A stretch of 64,000 nt of DNA. It comes from RUG11237 sp050874665. GTDB lineage: Bacteria > Bacillota > Clostridia > Lachnospirales > Lachnospiraceae. Positions 1 to 9,055 of this stretch are shown piece after piece. Within the stretch, counting starts at the first letter, position 1. The number at the start of each line of letters is the position of its first letter. The notes under the pieces are model-generated. The model was not told the origin of the DNA. It saw nothing but the letters and a program-made list of their open reading frames with translations, and did no database searches. The position numbers and the translations under genes were made by a program. The DNA is taken from the NCBI GenBank assembly GCA_050874665.1, contig JBNMLC010000010.1, forward strand, positions 41,362 to 105,361. Direction: 5' to 3'.

Positions 1-1279
1 TATCTGCCATCAGATAGTCAAAGCGAATACCGGAACGTACAAACACTTTTTTTACCTTTGGTAATTCACGCAGCTTTTTTAACAATTCTAGATAATCTTT
101 ATGATCCACTTTTAAATTGCTGCAAGGCTTTGGAAAAAGGCATTGTTTATTCGGGCATGCACCATGTTCTGCCTGTTTTTTACACGCCATATGTCTAAAA
201 TTTGCAGTAGGTCCGCCCACATCATGAATATATCCCTTAAAATCTTTATCCCAGATAATCTTTTCCGCTTCTGCCAACAAGGATTCGTGACTTCTCGTCT
301 GAATAATTCTTCCCTGATGAAATGTCAAAGCACAAAAGCTGCAGCCTCCAAAGCATCCCCGATTGCTCACAAGGCTGAATTTTACCTCCGCAATTGCCGG
401 CACTCCTCCTGCCGCTTCATAGGAAGGGTGATAAGTTCTCATATACGCAAGTGAATACACATGATCCATTTCACTTTGTGTTAAAGGCTTTGCCGGAGGG
501 TTTTGCACCACATACTGCTTTTCCTTGTAAGGCTCGACTAACCTCTTTGCAACAAACGGATCTGTGTTACAATACTGTGTATAAAAGCTTTCCGCATATG
601 CTTTTTTATCTGCTTTCAGCTCCGTATAAGAAGGAAGCGTTATGGCATCATACACACTTTCCAAGCTGTCTGTCTTATACACGGTTCCATCAACAAATGT
701 GACATCCTTGATATCAATTCCACTATTTAAAGCATCTGCAACTTCTACAATAGATTTTTCTCCCATACCATAAAGCAGAAGATCTGCACTAGAATCCAGT
801 AAAATCGAGCGTTTCATCGAATTTGACCAATAATCATAATGCGCCAGTCTCCTTAAGGAAGCCTCAATACCTCCGATAATAACAGGAATTTTCTTATAAG
901 TTTGTCGAATCAGATTACAATACACTACCGTAGCGTAATCCGGTCTTTTTCCCATAATCCCTCCCGGTGTATATGCATCTGTCACACGCCGCTTCTTCGA
1001 AACGGAATAGTGGTTTACCATAGAATCCATATTTCCTGCAGTTACAATAAATCCAAGCCTCGGCTTCCCAAATTCTGCGATGCTTTCTTTTCGTTTCCAG
1101 TCAGGCTGTGAAATGATTCCTACGGTATATCCATTCGCCTCTAAAACTCTGCTGATGATAGCATGTCCAAAGGAGGGATGATCTACATAGGCATCCCCTA
1201 TAATGTATACAAAATCAAGTTGTTTTAGTCCCTGTGCTTCCATTTCCATGCGGCTGACAGGTAAAAATCCTTTATTCAT
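1..1279 (-). CDS. YgiQ family radical SAM protein (partial, C-terminus off the left edge)
   Basis: The minus-strand frame is open from the ATG at 1279 to the window edge (about 426 codons); YgiQ proteins usually have 600 or more residues, so the C-terminal third is missing. The N-terminal region matches the UPF0313 N-domain (residues MNKGFLPVSRMEME, then a VYIIGDAYVDHPSFG stretch). A radical SAM cluster motif CxxxCxxC is seen at C309, C313 and C316 inside NRGCFGGCSFC, which would bind a 4Fe-4S cluster and SAM. The physiological reaction of YgiQ is not established. The family call is firm from the two motifs. It lies just downstream of the pseudouridine synthase on the same strand (37-bp gap). 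Confidence 0.88.
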   Translation of the reverse strand, partial: MNKGFLPVSRMEMEAQGLKQLDFVYIIGDAYVDHPSFGHAIISRVLEANGYTVGIISQPDWKRKESIAEFGKPRLGFIVTAGNMDSMVNHYSVSKKRRVTDAYTPGGIMGKRPDYATVVYCNLIRQTYKKIPVIIGGIEASLRRLAHYDYWSNSMKRSILLDSSADLLLYGMGEKSIVEVADALNSGIDIKDVTFVDGTVYKTDSLESVYDAITLPSYTELKADKKAYAESFYTQYCNTDPFVAKRLVEPYKEKQYVVQNPPAKPLTQSEMDHVYSLAYMRTYHPSYEAAGGVPAIAEVKFSLVSNRGCFGGCSFCALTFHQGRIIQTRSHESLLAEAEKIIWDKDFKGYIHDVGGPTANFRHMACKKQAEHGACPNKQCLFPKPCSNLKVDHKDYLELLKKLRELPKVKKVFVRSGIRFDYLMAD

Positions 1280-1316
1280 AATCGGTATCCTCTGCTATTT
1301 CCTTTTGTTTTCGTTT

Positions 1317-2030
1317 TCAGCGTTTTAACAGTTCCATTTCTGTCTTTGTCAGATGCCTGTACTCTCCTGGCTGTAATCTCCTATCTAACAGAAGGTTTCC
1401 CATGGAAATTCTTTTTAAATATATCACTTCCTTAGATACAGCCTGAAACATTCTCTTTACTTGATGGAACTTTCCCTCGCAAATGGTAATTTCAACCTCT
1501 GAAATCTCTCCTGATTTCAAAATATGAAGGTCTGAAGGCATAGTGTTTTTCTTTTCCCCTATGTCCAGACCTTCCCTAAAAGCAGTAACATCTTCCTCGT
1601 CTACATACCCTTTAATCAGAGCATAATATACTTTTTCTACATGTTTTTTGGGTGAGAGCAGATTATGAGCAAGCACACCATCATTGGTCAGCAAAAGTAA
1701 CCCCTCTGTATCTTTATCCAGCCTGCCTACCGGAAACAATTCTTCACAGTATTTTTCTTCTTTTAATAAATCCACTACTGTTGTGTCCATTCTATCCGTC
1801 GTGGCACTTACCACACCTTTTGGCTTATTCAGCATATAATACACAAACCCTTTTTCCCGCACTCTTTCCTGGTCAAAATAAACCAGATCTTTTTGCGTGT
1901 CTATCTTCATCTCTGCTTTTTGTGCAATTGCATCATTAATACGAATACGTCCTTTTTTTATGTATTCTTTTACCTCGCTTCGGCTTCCTACCTTGGCATC
2001 TGCGAGAAACTTATCTAGTCTAATCTGCAT
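1317..2030 (-). CDS. RsuA/RluB-family rRNA pseudouridine synthase
   Basis: 237 aa. An N-terminal S4 RNA-binding domain (about residues 1-60, MQIRLDKFLADAKVGSRSE) is followed by a pseudouridine synthase domain with the RsuA-type catalytic block GRLDKDTEGLLLLTND near residue 105, whose Asp is the nucleophile. The family isomerises uridine to pseudouridine in 16S or 23S rRNA; the exact target (16S U516 for RsuA, 23S for RluB) cannot be chosen from sequence alone. The start is supported by AAAGGA seven bases upstream of the ATG. It lies between the relQ-type gene and the YgiQ gene, probably co-transcribed with both. Confidence 0.9.
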   Translation of the reverse strand: MQIRLDKFLADAKVGSRSEVKEYIKKGRIRINDAIAQKAEMKIDTQKDLVYFDQERVREKGFVYYMLNKPKGVVSATTDRMDTTVVDLLKEEKYCEELFPVGRLDKDTEGLLLLTNDGVLAHNLLSPKKHVEKVYYALIKGYVDEEDVTAFREGLDIGEKKNTMPSDLHILKSGEISEVEITICEGKFHQVKRMFQAVSKEVIYLKRISMGNLLLDRRLQPGEYRHLTKTEMELLKR

Positions 2031-2044
2031 ATGCTGTTCCTTTC

Positions 2045-2860
2045 TTAATTCAATGCGTGGTTTATGCCCTGCACTTTATATCCCTCAGCAATCAAATCGA
2101 TTTCCCGTTCAAATCTGTTCAACTGTTCTAAATCATCTTCCTCATAAATGCGATAAAACTCGTCTTGTATTTTCGCAAGTTCCCGTTCATTTGCAACCTT
2201 ATACAAATTCTGCATCGTATTCAATATCGAAGCTACCACATTTGCTTTAATGCGGAAAGAATTCTGTGCATCCATGATTTCGCTTCTTACTGCAGACATC
2301 TCTTTATCCAGCACAATTACCGCTGTCGCAGCCCCACTTAAACTGTCCTTAATATATTCCGGCATATTTTCGCGATATTTATATTGCAGCGAATGTTCAA
2401 TCGTTGCCCAGAAATTCATAGCCAGTGTACGAATCTGTATTTCTACCGGTATCGTTTTCGGTCCGTTCAACGTCTGAATCTTATACATTACAATCATATG
2501 ATAACTTTGATAACCGCTGTCTTTTCGATTCGCTATATAATCTTTAATGCTTTTCACCTGCATGTCATCACGTTGTTTAATCATATCTGCAATTGCGTAA
2601 ATATCTTCTACAAACTGGCATATCAGGCGAATTCCTGCAATATCCTCGATTTCTTCTTCAATCCGGTTCATCTGAATATGTTTCTTTGTCGCCTTTTCTA
2701 TAATACTTGTAACTGTTTTTACACGTCCTAAAACTTGCTCAATCGGAGAATACAGACCCTTTTCTCTGTGTTCTCTGATATTATGGTTAAATTTGACCTT
2801 TAATTCTTCTACCGCAAGCTCATAAGGATTTAAAATCTCTCTCCATAATTGTATGTCCAT
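2045..2860 (-). CDS. relQ: Small alarmone synthetase, RelQ/YjbM type GTP pyrophosphokinase
   Basis: 271 aa from the ATG at 2860 (MDIQLWREIL), chosen because GGAG lies eight bases upstream and the residues align with the start of B. subtilis YjbM. An in-frame extension to 2929 exists but is less likely. The RelA/SpoT synthetase domain is clear: DIAGIRLICQF (ATP/Mg region), DSGYQSYHMIV, and EIQIRTLAMNFWATIEHSLQYKY. There is no HD hydrolase and no TGS/ACT regulatory region, as expected for a stand-alone small synthetase that makes (p)ppGpp in the cytosol. The C-terminal tail is longer than in YjbM (about 211 aa) and helical, probably the oligomerisation tail. Confidence 0.9.
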   Translation of the reverse strand: MDIQLWREILNPYELAVEELKVKFNHNIREHREKGLYSPIEQVLGRVKTVTSIIEKATKKHIQMNRIEEEIEDIAGIRLICQFVEDIYAIADMIKQRDDMQVKSIKDYIANRKDSGYQSYHMIVMYKIQTLNGPKTIPVEIQIRTLAMNFWATIEHSLQYKYRENMPEYIKDSLSGAATAVIVLDKEMSAVRSEIMDAQNSFRIKANVVASILNTMQNLYKVANERELAKIQDEFYRIYEEDDLEQLNRFEREIDLIAEGYKVQGINHALN

Positions 2861-3011
2861 CTTAACCACTCCAATGTTTTCACTTAAATTATATGGCTTT
2901 TCTGCCATACTCTGCCTCTCGGCAGGCACGAATTCTCTACATAAAATTATACCACACTTCTTTCTTTAGTGCCTATTAATTTTCTAAAATTTTTGTTATA
3001 TCAAAAGTTTT

Positions 3012-3899
3012 TTATTCTATTCCAAAATCTACCTTCAGCTTTCGCTCCTGCAAATACTTTAATACCGGATATGGATTTATACTAAGTTCTTCTTCATTCT
3101 CTGTCTTGATATAAATTCCTACATGAAGGTGAACATCAAATTTTCCTGTCGTTCCCTCCTCACCATAGCCACTGTCCCCCATAAATCCCAAAAGCTGTCC
3201 GGCCTTTACACTGTCTCCTTCTTCTAAATCAGCATAAGACTCTAAATGAGCATAATAAAAATATGCACCAGACTTTGCACGAATCCCAATCCGATACCCT
3301 CCTTTCGTAAGCCAGCCTTTCTTCTCTACAACACCATCACTCATGCTAATCACCGGATATACCCCACGTTCATTTTCATCTGCCATAATATCGCATCCCT
3401 CATGGTATCGTTTTCCCCCAAACGTCCTCTCAAACTTCCATGAATTTTCAAAGCTTACCGTCATATCTTCATCCCAGCTTGATTCCGGTACCGGAAAATA
3501 TATTACATCTGCCCAAATAGCACGATTGCTATCCAGCAGCTCATTATAAGCCTCTCCACAATTTTCCCGTATATATTTTACATCATTGTCCTCTTTTAAG
3601 CTTTCCATCACGTTCGCTTCAACTAACACCTCCCCATGACTTTTTTCATAAAAGAAACTGTCGGTTATAAACTCTGCCAGCTTCTGACCTTTCAATTCAT
3701 GTTCTATGGCATACATAAGTATACCATCACTCACTCCATTTTCCCGATAATCCTCTTCCTCATTGAGATTTTTCTCTACCCAGGAATATCTTCCTCTAAG
3801 AAGCATTTCTTCCTGTTGAAACAAAATCAAAATGGCAAGGACACTTAAAATCACAATTTTCGCAATTAAATGAACTCTTTTTCCCTTTTTCACACGCAA
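3012..3899 (-). CDS. Membrane-anchored M23 (lysostaphin-type) peptidase
   Basis: 295 aa with one N-terminal membrane helix (about residues 10-27, VHLIAKIVILSVLAILILF), so the bulk lies outside the membrane. The C-terminal M23 domain shows both metal-binding blocks: RYHEGCDIMAD (H...D) and HLHVGIYI (HxH). Such enzymes cut peptidoglycan cross-bridges. The first possible codon is a TTG at 3899 with GGAG five bases upstream; an in-frame GTG two codons later is an alternative. It is divergent from the ylbJ-like gene; several clostridial M23 proteins act in sporulation, but that role here is only an inference from the neighbour. Confidence 0.85.
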   Translation of the reverse strand: MRVKKGKRVHLIAKIVILSVLAILILFQQEEMLLRGRYSWVEKNLNEEEDYRENGVSDGILMYAIEHELKGQKLAEFITDSFFYEKSHGEVLVEANVMESLKEDNDVKYIRENCGEAYNELLDSNRAIWADVIYFPVPESSWDEDMTVSFENSWKFERTFGGKRYHEGCDIMADENERGVYPVISMSDGVVEKKGWLTKGGYRIGIRAKSGAYFYYAHLESYADLEEGDSVKAGQLLGFMGDSGYGEEGTTGKFDVHLHVGIYIKTENEEELSINPYPVLKYLQERKLKVDFGIE

Positions 3900-4027
3900 A
3901 TATTCTCCATGGCATCTTTATATTTTATGTAACACCTGGCTTTGTTATTCCCATTTTTTTATTCATAGTTACCATAATGCATTCATATAAATAAAACTAA
4001 CTAGATTTATCTGCAGGTAGATGTTGT

Positions 4028-4969
4028 ATGAAAATCCGGAAATTTTTATTCACCTCTATAATCATTATTATTTTTCTTTTTCTTTTAGCTTCACCGGAAA
4101 ATGCTGTTTCTTCTGCCCGTTCCGGTTTAATGCTGTGGTTTAAAGTACTTCTCCCTACCCTGCTTCCTTTTATGATTATCTCTAAGCTTTTAATTGAATT
4201 AAATGCCATCTCCTGCCTTACTTTTTTATTTGCAACATTTTTTCATAAATTTTTTAAGCTGAGTAAATCCGGAACCTTTGTCGTTATCACAGGTTTTTTA
4301 TGCGGCTATCCTATGGGCGCAAAGCTTGTTTCTGAATTATATCACCATCAGCAGCTCAGCTATGAAGAAGCCAGTTATCTCCTTACCTTTTGTAATAATT
4401 TAAGTCCCATGTTTATCAGCAGTTTTTTAACTGTTTCCTGTCTTGATACACCCGAACTGCTTCCCTATATTATTTTAATTATTTACGGCTCACCTATCAT
4501 TTTTGCCTTATTTACCCAGCCACTATTTCGCCGAAAACAAAAACACAATATTTCAGAAGCACTTCCACCCACGCCTTACAAAAAGCTTGATTTTGAAATT
4601 GTAGATATTGCAATCATGGACAGCTTCACACAAATCACCAAACTTGGGGGATATATTATACTCTTCTCCATCATTTCAGGTATGTTACTTTCCCTGTCGC
4701 TTTCTGCGCCTGTGCTTGCTATACTTACCGGTGTGATTGAAATTACCACCGGAATTAATTACATTACCATACAGGATTTTCCTTTGCAACTACGTTTTCT
4801 TTTTGCAATTCCCCTTTGTGTCTTTGGCGGTTTATCAGGCTTAACACAAACCTACAGTATGATAAAAGACTCTCATCTTCCGTTTGGCTCCTATTTCATC
4901 TCAAAGCTAATCCAGACGGCTATGTCCCTTCTTCTCACTCTCGTACTTTTACATACTTTTTTACAATAA
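4028..4969 (+). CDS. ylbJ: YlbJ-like sporulation integral membrane protein
   Basis: 313 aa, a polytopic membrane protein with about eight hydrophobic segments and the nucleoside-recognition (Gate) domain features ARSGLMLWFKVLLPTLLPF near residue 35 and GFLCGYPMGAKLV near residue 93. These blocks are typical of YlbJ, a sigma-E controlled membrane protein needed for spore cortex formation in Bacillus; the transported molecule is unknown. AGGTAG precedes the ATG by several bases. A hairpin terminator directly follows. Its presence suggests the organism is a spore former or derives from one. Confidence 0.82.
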   Translation: MKIRKFLFTSIIIIIFLFLLASPENAVSSARSGLMLWFKVLLPTLLPFMIISKLLIELNAISCLTFLFATFFHKFFKLSKSGTFVVITGFLCGYPMGAKLVSELYHHQQLSYEEASYLLTFCNNLSPMFISSFLTVSCLDTPELLPYIILIIYGSPIIFALFTQPLFRRKQKHNISEALPPTPYKKLDFEIVDIAIMDSFTQITKLGGYIILFSIISGMLLSLSLSAPVLAILTGVIEITTGINYITIQDFPLQLRFLFAIPLCVFGGLSGLTQTYSMIKDSHLPFGSYFISKLIQTAMSLLLTLVLLHTFLQ

Positions 4970-4974
4970 AAACA

Positions 4975-5004
4975 GGAAGAGTTTACTAAATTGTAAGCTC
5001 TTCC
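4975..5004. terminator. Bidirectional intrinsic terminator between convergent genes
   Basis: Arms GGAAGAGTTTAC and GTAAGCTCTTCC pair over 12 bp with one G-U wobble around a 6-base loop. It lies between the stop of the ylbJ-like gene and the 3' end of the convergent coiled-coil gene, so it can serve both strands. Confidence 0.75.
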
Positions 5005-5041
5005 CACAATGTTTATTTCATTCTATTTTGATATTTTTCCC

Positions 5042-5641
5042 CTATGCGTCCTTCTCCGGCATATCTGCTGTATCTGCCTTTTCTTCTGTGACCGCCTGTT
5101 CATCTGTAGCGGACAATGATGCCCGGTTGGTATCAACGATATCACAAGTACGTTTTAAATCCAAAATGAGATTATCATATTTTGCACTGGCAGAATCTAC
5201 CGCATGTGTTATGATATTGTGCAGGCTTCCTAACATCTCATCCGTATACTGTATTGCCCCGATACGGATTTCATTGGCATCTTTCGTTGCATTATCTAAA
5301 ATCATCTGTGCTTTTTCTGTTGCCTGGGCAATAATATCGTTTGCCTGGGCATATGCCTGCTGCATAATCTCATGTTCACTTACCAGCTCATTTGTTTGAA
5401 TCGTTGCTTCTCTAAGCATTGCTTCTGCTTTTGTCTTTGCATCTTCCATAATAGCATCTCTGTTGCTGATAATTTTCTGATAACGTTTGATTTCCTCCGG
5501 TGTTTTCATACGAAGTTCCCGCAACAATTCATCCATTTCATCTTTTGATACCACAATCTTAGTATTTGATAACGGCTGATATTTACAACTGTCTATGTAT
5601 TCTTGTATTTCGTCAATAATCTGCTCTATTTTGCTATTCAT
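5042..5641 (-). CDS. Conserved coiled-coil protein (V-ATPase subunit H-like/DivIVA-like)
   Basis: 199 aa, highly charged and Ala-rich, with long predicted coiled coil from about residue 50 to 165 (repeated patterns such as AMLREATIQTNEL and AQANDIIAQATEKAQ). No membrane segment or catalytic motif is visible; the C-terminal 30 residues are acidic and low-complexity. Similar proteins next to coaD in Lachnospiraceae are annotated as ATPase or V-type ATPase subunit H family, a name based on coiled-coil similarity only. AAGGAG precedes the ATG by 10 bases. It is probably the last gene of the parE-parC-rsmD-coaD operon. A cell-division or scaffold role is possible but unproven. Confidence 0.7.
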   Translation of the reverse strand: MNSKIEQIIDEIQEYIDSCKYQPLSNTKIVVSKDEMDELLRELRMKTPEEIKRYQKIISNRDAIMEDAKTKAEAMLREATIQTNELVSEHEIMQQAYAQANDIIAQATEKAQMILDNATKDANEIRIGAIQYTDEMLGSLHNIITHAVDSASAKYDNLILDLKRTCDIVDTNRASLSATDEQAVTEEKADTADMPEKDA

Positions 5642-5670
5642 AACAAGACATCTCCTTTTTTGTTTTCCCT

Positions 5671-6183
5671 CTATTTTTCGTCTTTGCTGACTTGTAGTTT
5701 TTGTATTTCTTCGTATTTACTGTATAGCTTTTGTGCAATACATTCCGGCACAAAGTGAGACACATCACCGTGATAAGATGCAACCTCCCGCACAATCGTA
5801 GAACTGACGTATGAGTATAAAATACTTGTTGTCAAAAACATGGTATCTACTTCCGGCAGCAATTCATGATTTGTCTGCGCCATCTGAAGTTCATATTCAA
5901 AATCAGTAACTGCCCGAAGCCCACGGACAATTACATTGATATTTTCTTCTTTTGCAAAATCTACCAGCAATCCACTAAAAGATGTAATTTTTACGTTCTT
6001 TAAATCTTTTGTGGTTTCCTCTAACATATTAACACGTTCTTCTACAGAAAACAATGGATTTTTCGCCTTATTATTTAAAACAGCCACTACAACCTCATCA
6101 AATATATTAGCTGCCCGCTTAATAATGTCTATATGACCAAATGTTACCGGATCAAAACTTCCCGAGTATAATGCTCTTGCCAT
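5671..6183 (-). CDS. coaD: Phosphopantetheine adenylyltransferase
   Basis: 170 aa from the ATG at 6183 (MARALYSGSFDPVTFGHIDI), which has AGAGGA upstream; a 10-codon extension is unlikely. The nucleotidyltransferase signature GSFDPVTFGH carries the T/HxGH-type ATP-binding motif, and the C-terminal block YSYVSSTIVREVASYHGDVSHFVP is the family signature. The enzyme transfers AMP to 4'-phosphopantetheine, the fourth step of coenzyme A synthesis. This feeds CoA to the nearby NRPS/PKS through the phosphopantetheinyl transferase, but the gene is ordinary housekeeping and sits directly after rsmD, a common pairing. Confidence 0.95.
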   Translation of the reverse strand: MARALYSGSFDPVTFGHIDIIKRAANIFDEVVVAVLNNKAKNPLFSVEERVNMLEETTKDLKNVKITSFSGLLVDFAKEENINVIVRGLRAVTDFEYELQMAQTNHELLPEVDTMFLTTSILYSYVSSTIVREVASYHGDVSHFVPECIAQKLYSKYEEIQKLQVSKDEK

Positions 6184-6184
6184 A

Positions 6185-6748
6185 TCAATCCTCTTTTCTC
6201 TGCACAAATACATGCATGTTTGTTTTGTATTTTTTATATCTTACTACTTCAAATGGTAATTTTTCATCTTCTATAAAAGAAAAATCCGTTTCCAGAGAAG
6301 CCTCTATAATAATTACTGTCTGCTCATTCACCAAAGATGAATCGGACAGATATCTAAGTGCTTCCTGCTCAAATTCATGATTATAAGGAGGATCCATAAA
6401 AATAAAGCCCATAGCCTTCTGCCCTTCTAATCGTTTCAAAGCCCCCAGATAATCTACATTCATGATTTCCGCCTTGTCCATCAACTTTGTTGTCTGTAAA
6501 TTATCTTTAATACATGTTACCGCCTTAGGATTATTTTCTACAAACCATGCCCTTCTTGCGCCTCTGCTCAATGCCTCAATTCCAATGCCACCACTCCCAC
6601 TGAACAAGTCAAGAAACGTGGTGTCTTCTAAATCATATTGTAAAATATTAAATAGCGTTTCTTTTATTCTGTCTGTGGTTGGTCTGGTATCCTTGCCTTC
6701 TAGCGTTTTTAATTGAAGTCTTCTTGCTGTGCCCGCTATTACTCGCAT
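6185..6748 (-). CDS. rsmD: 16S rRNA (guanine966-N2)-methyltransferase
   Basis: 187 aa. Features of RsmD: N-terminal MRVIAGTARRLQLKT with TRPTTDRIKETLFNIL, the SAM-binding loop FLDLFSGSGGIGIEALSRGA (about residues 44-63), and the catalytic DPPY inside FMDPPYNHEF. It methylates G966 of 16S rRNA in the assembled 30S particle using SAM. GGAGG stands seven bases before the ATG. It is one base from coaD, a conserved rsmD-coaD pair, in the operon beginning with parE. Confidence 0.94.
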   Translation of the reverse strand: MRVIAGTARRLQLKTLEGKDTRPTTDRIKETLFNILQYDLEDTTFLDLFSGSGGIGIEALSRGARRAWFVENNPKAVTCIKDNLQTTKLMDKAEIMNVDYLGALKRLEGQKAMGFIFMDPPYNHEFEQEALRYLSDSSLVNEQTVIIIEASLETDFSFIEDEKLPFEVVRYKKYKTNMHVFVQRKED

Positions 6749-6760
6749 CTTATTTCCTCC

Positions 6761-9043
6761 TTAGCCCCGGTACTTACTTCCCTTAGTATCACGTCCTGCT
6801 TTTTTTAATCTGGAAAGTGTAACTTCTTTCTTATTATATTTTATAGTATATGTTTCATTTTCGTCAAAAATGTAGGCTTGTTCTACTTCATCTGCCCCTA
6901 CAAGCTTTATGGCACGTACACCCACTGCACCACGCTTTTTCTCCGGTATTTCTATAGACGCAAATCTCAAGAAAATGCCATTCTTCGTCTGTAAGACAAT
7001 GTTGTTTGTATTTTTAGGAATCTCCGACACGCTCATTCCTTCCGAAATCAACAGCAATGGTTCTGTAAGAATCGTGCTGATTTCATCGCCTTCGTTTAAT
7101 TTTGTGGCAGCTATCGTCCGCTTTGAAACCTCAAATTCAGTTCCTAACACCTTTTTCATCATACCATACTTTGTAGTAAAAATCAGGTATTTATCATTTA
7201 AGGTTTTCAAAGGAGCCACAAATATAATTTGTTCCTCCGTGCTGTTATAATTACTTACATTATCCACCGGAATTCCTTTATCCCTCAATTTTCCAAATGG
7301 TAAATCGACCACTTTTACTGTATGCATATTTCCCTTGTCTGTAAATAAACATATTTTATCTGTATTCATACAGTTAAATATATATTTATTTTCAGCGTCT
7401 GCTGTTTCTTTATTTCGTTCATATACCGTAATGTCAATTGTCTTTGCATAGCCAAAACGGTCCATCAAAAATACGACTTCCTGTTCCTCTATTTTCTTTT
7501 CTTCGTAAACAGCTTCTACTCCATTTTCAATCACTGTTTTTCGCGGTTTTGCATATGCCTTTTTAATGTCATCTAACTCTTTTTGGATTACTTTTGTCAT
7601 AACACTATGATTGCTTAATATTTCCTCATACTTAGCAATATGAAGCAGCGTCGTTTCATGTTCTTTCAGCAACGCTTCTATTTCCAATCCAATGAGTTTA
7701 TAAAGACGCATTTCTAAAATTGCTGTTGCCTGACGTTCTGTAAATTTCAATTGTTCTGCTGCTTTTTTGGAAGCCTGCGATTTAAATTTGATATTCCCTG
7801 CATCTCCCGATACAAGGCATGCCTTCGCTTCCTTAATATTTTTACTTCCACGAAGAATTTCAATAATCAAATCAATGACATCACATGCCTTAATCAAACC
7901 CTCTTGTATTTCCTTTTTATCTAATTCCTTTTCTAAGAGTGTTTTATACTTTCTGGTAGTAATCTCATATTGAAAATCTAAATGATGCTCTATTACCGTG
8001 CGAAGTCCCATTGTTTCCGGTTTTCCGTCAGCCACAGCCAGCATATTCATTCCAAACGTATCCTCTAGCTTTGTCTTTTTATAAAGCATATTAATAATCT
8101 GATTTGTATCTGCATTCTTTTTTAATTCCAATACAATGCGAATACCATCTTTCGAGGACTGATTGGAAATATCCACAATATCAGGTGCTTTTCTGGTTTC
8201 CACCAGATTTCCAATATCGTTTAAAAACTTTCCGATATTAGCACCGACCATAGTATATGGGATTTCCGTAATAACAATACGTTCTTTTCCGCCTTTTACC
8301 TGTTCTACATCTACTTTACCACGAAGCTTAATTTTTCCTACACCGGTCTTATAAATTTCCAACAATTCATCTTTATTTACCACAATACCACCGGTTGGGA
8401 AATCCGGTCCCTGAATATACTGCATCAACTCTTCTGTGGTGATATCGGGATTCTTTAAAAACGCTTTCTCTGCTTCAATAATTTCCTCTAAATTATGAGG
8501 CGGAATGCTCGTAGCCATTCCAACTGCAATTCCCTCTGCACCATTTAACAAAAGATTTGGTACCTTAACCGGAAGCACCGTAGGTTCTTTTTCTGTTTCA
8601 TCAAAGTTTGGAGCAAAATCCACTACATTTTTATCTAAATCTGCCAAAAATACTTCCTGTGTAATTTTTTGTAAACGTGCTTCTGTATAACGCATGGCAG
8701 CAGCTCCATCACCTTCAATGGAGCCAAAATTTCCGTGGCCATCCACTAACGGCTGTCCCTTTTTAAACTCTTGTGCCATTACCACCAATGCATCATAAAT
8801 AGAGCTATCTCCATGCGGATGATATTTACCCATAGTATCACCTACGATACGTGCGCATTTTCGATATGGCTTATCAAAACGTATTCCCAATTCATGCATA
8901 TCATATAAGGTTCTTCTTTGCACCGGTTTTAAACCATCACGTACATCCGGAAGTGCTCTTGCAATAATAACACTCATGGCATAATCAATGTATGATTTCT
9001 GCATTACGTCGGAGTATTCGGTTTTTATAATCTGTTCTTCCAT
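6761..9043 (-). CDS. parC: DNA topoisomerase (ATP-hydrolysing) subunit A, ParC-like
   Basis: 760 aa. Type IIA topoisomerase subunit A with the cleavage Tyr119 in AAAMRYTEARL and the quinolone-region motif YHPHGDSSIYDALV (Ser80-Ser81). It breaks and rejoins DNA together with the ParE-like partner. The C-terminal beta-propeller is present but lacks an obvious GyrA box (QRRGGKG), which argues for topoisomerase IV or a gyrase paralogue rather than true GyrA. AGGAGG is placed eight bases before the ATG, and parE ends 12 bases upstream. The subunit type is certain; the parC versus gyrA name is less so. Confidence 0.85.
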   Translation of the reverse strand: MEEQIIKTEYSDVMQKSYIDYAMSVIIARALPDVRDGLKPVQRRTLYDMHELGIRFDKPYRKCARIVGDTMGKYHPHGDSSIYDALVVMAQEFKKGQPLVDGHGNFGSIEGDGAAAMRYTEARLQKITQEVFLADLDKNVVDFAPNFDETEKEPTVLPVKVPNLLLNGAEGIAVGMATSIPPHNLEEIIEAEKAFLKNPDITTEELMQYIQGPDFPTGGIVVNKDELLEIYKTGVGKIKLRGKVDVEQVKGGKERIVITEIPYTMVGANIGKFLNDIGNLVETRKAPDIVDISNQSSKDGIRIVLELKKNADTNQIINMLYKKTKLEDTFGMNMLAVADGKPETMGLRTVIEHHLDFQYEITTRKYKTLLEKELDKKEIQEGLIKACDVIDLIIEILRGSKNIKEAKACLVSGDAGNIKFKSQASKKAAEQLKFTERQATAILEMRLYKLIGLEIEALLKEHETTLLHIAKYEEILSNHSVMTKVIQKELDDIKKAYAKPRKTVIENGVEAVYEEKKIEEQEVVFLMDRFGYAKTIDITVYERNKETADAENKYIFNCMNTDKICLFTDKGNMHTVKVVDLPFGKLRDKGIPVDNVSNYNSTEEQIIFVAPLKTLNDKYLIFTTKYGMMKKVLGTEFEVSKRTIAATKLNEGDEISTILTEPLLLISEGMSVSEIPKNTNNIVLQTKNGIFLRFASIEIPEKKRGAVGVRAIKLVGADEVEQAYIFDENETYTIKYNKKEVTLSRLKKAGRDTKGSKYRG

Positions 9044-9055
9044 CTTTCTTTCCTC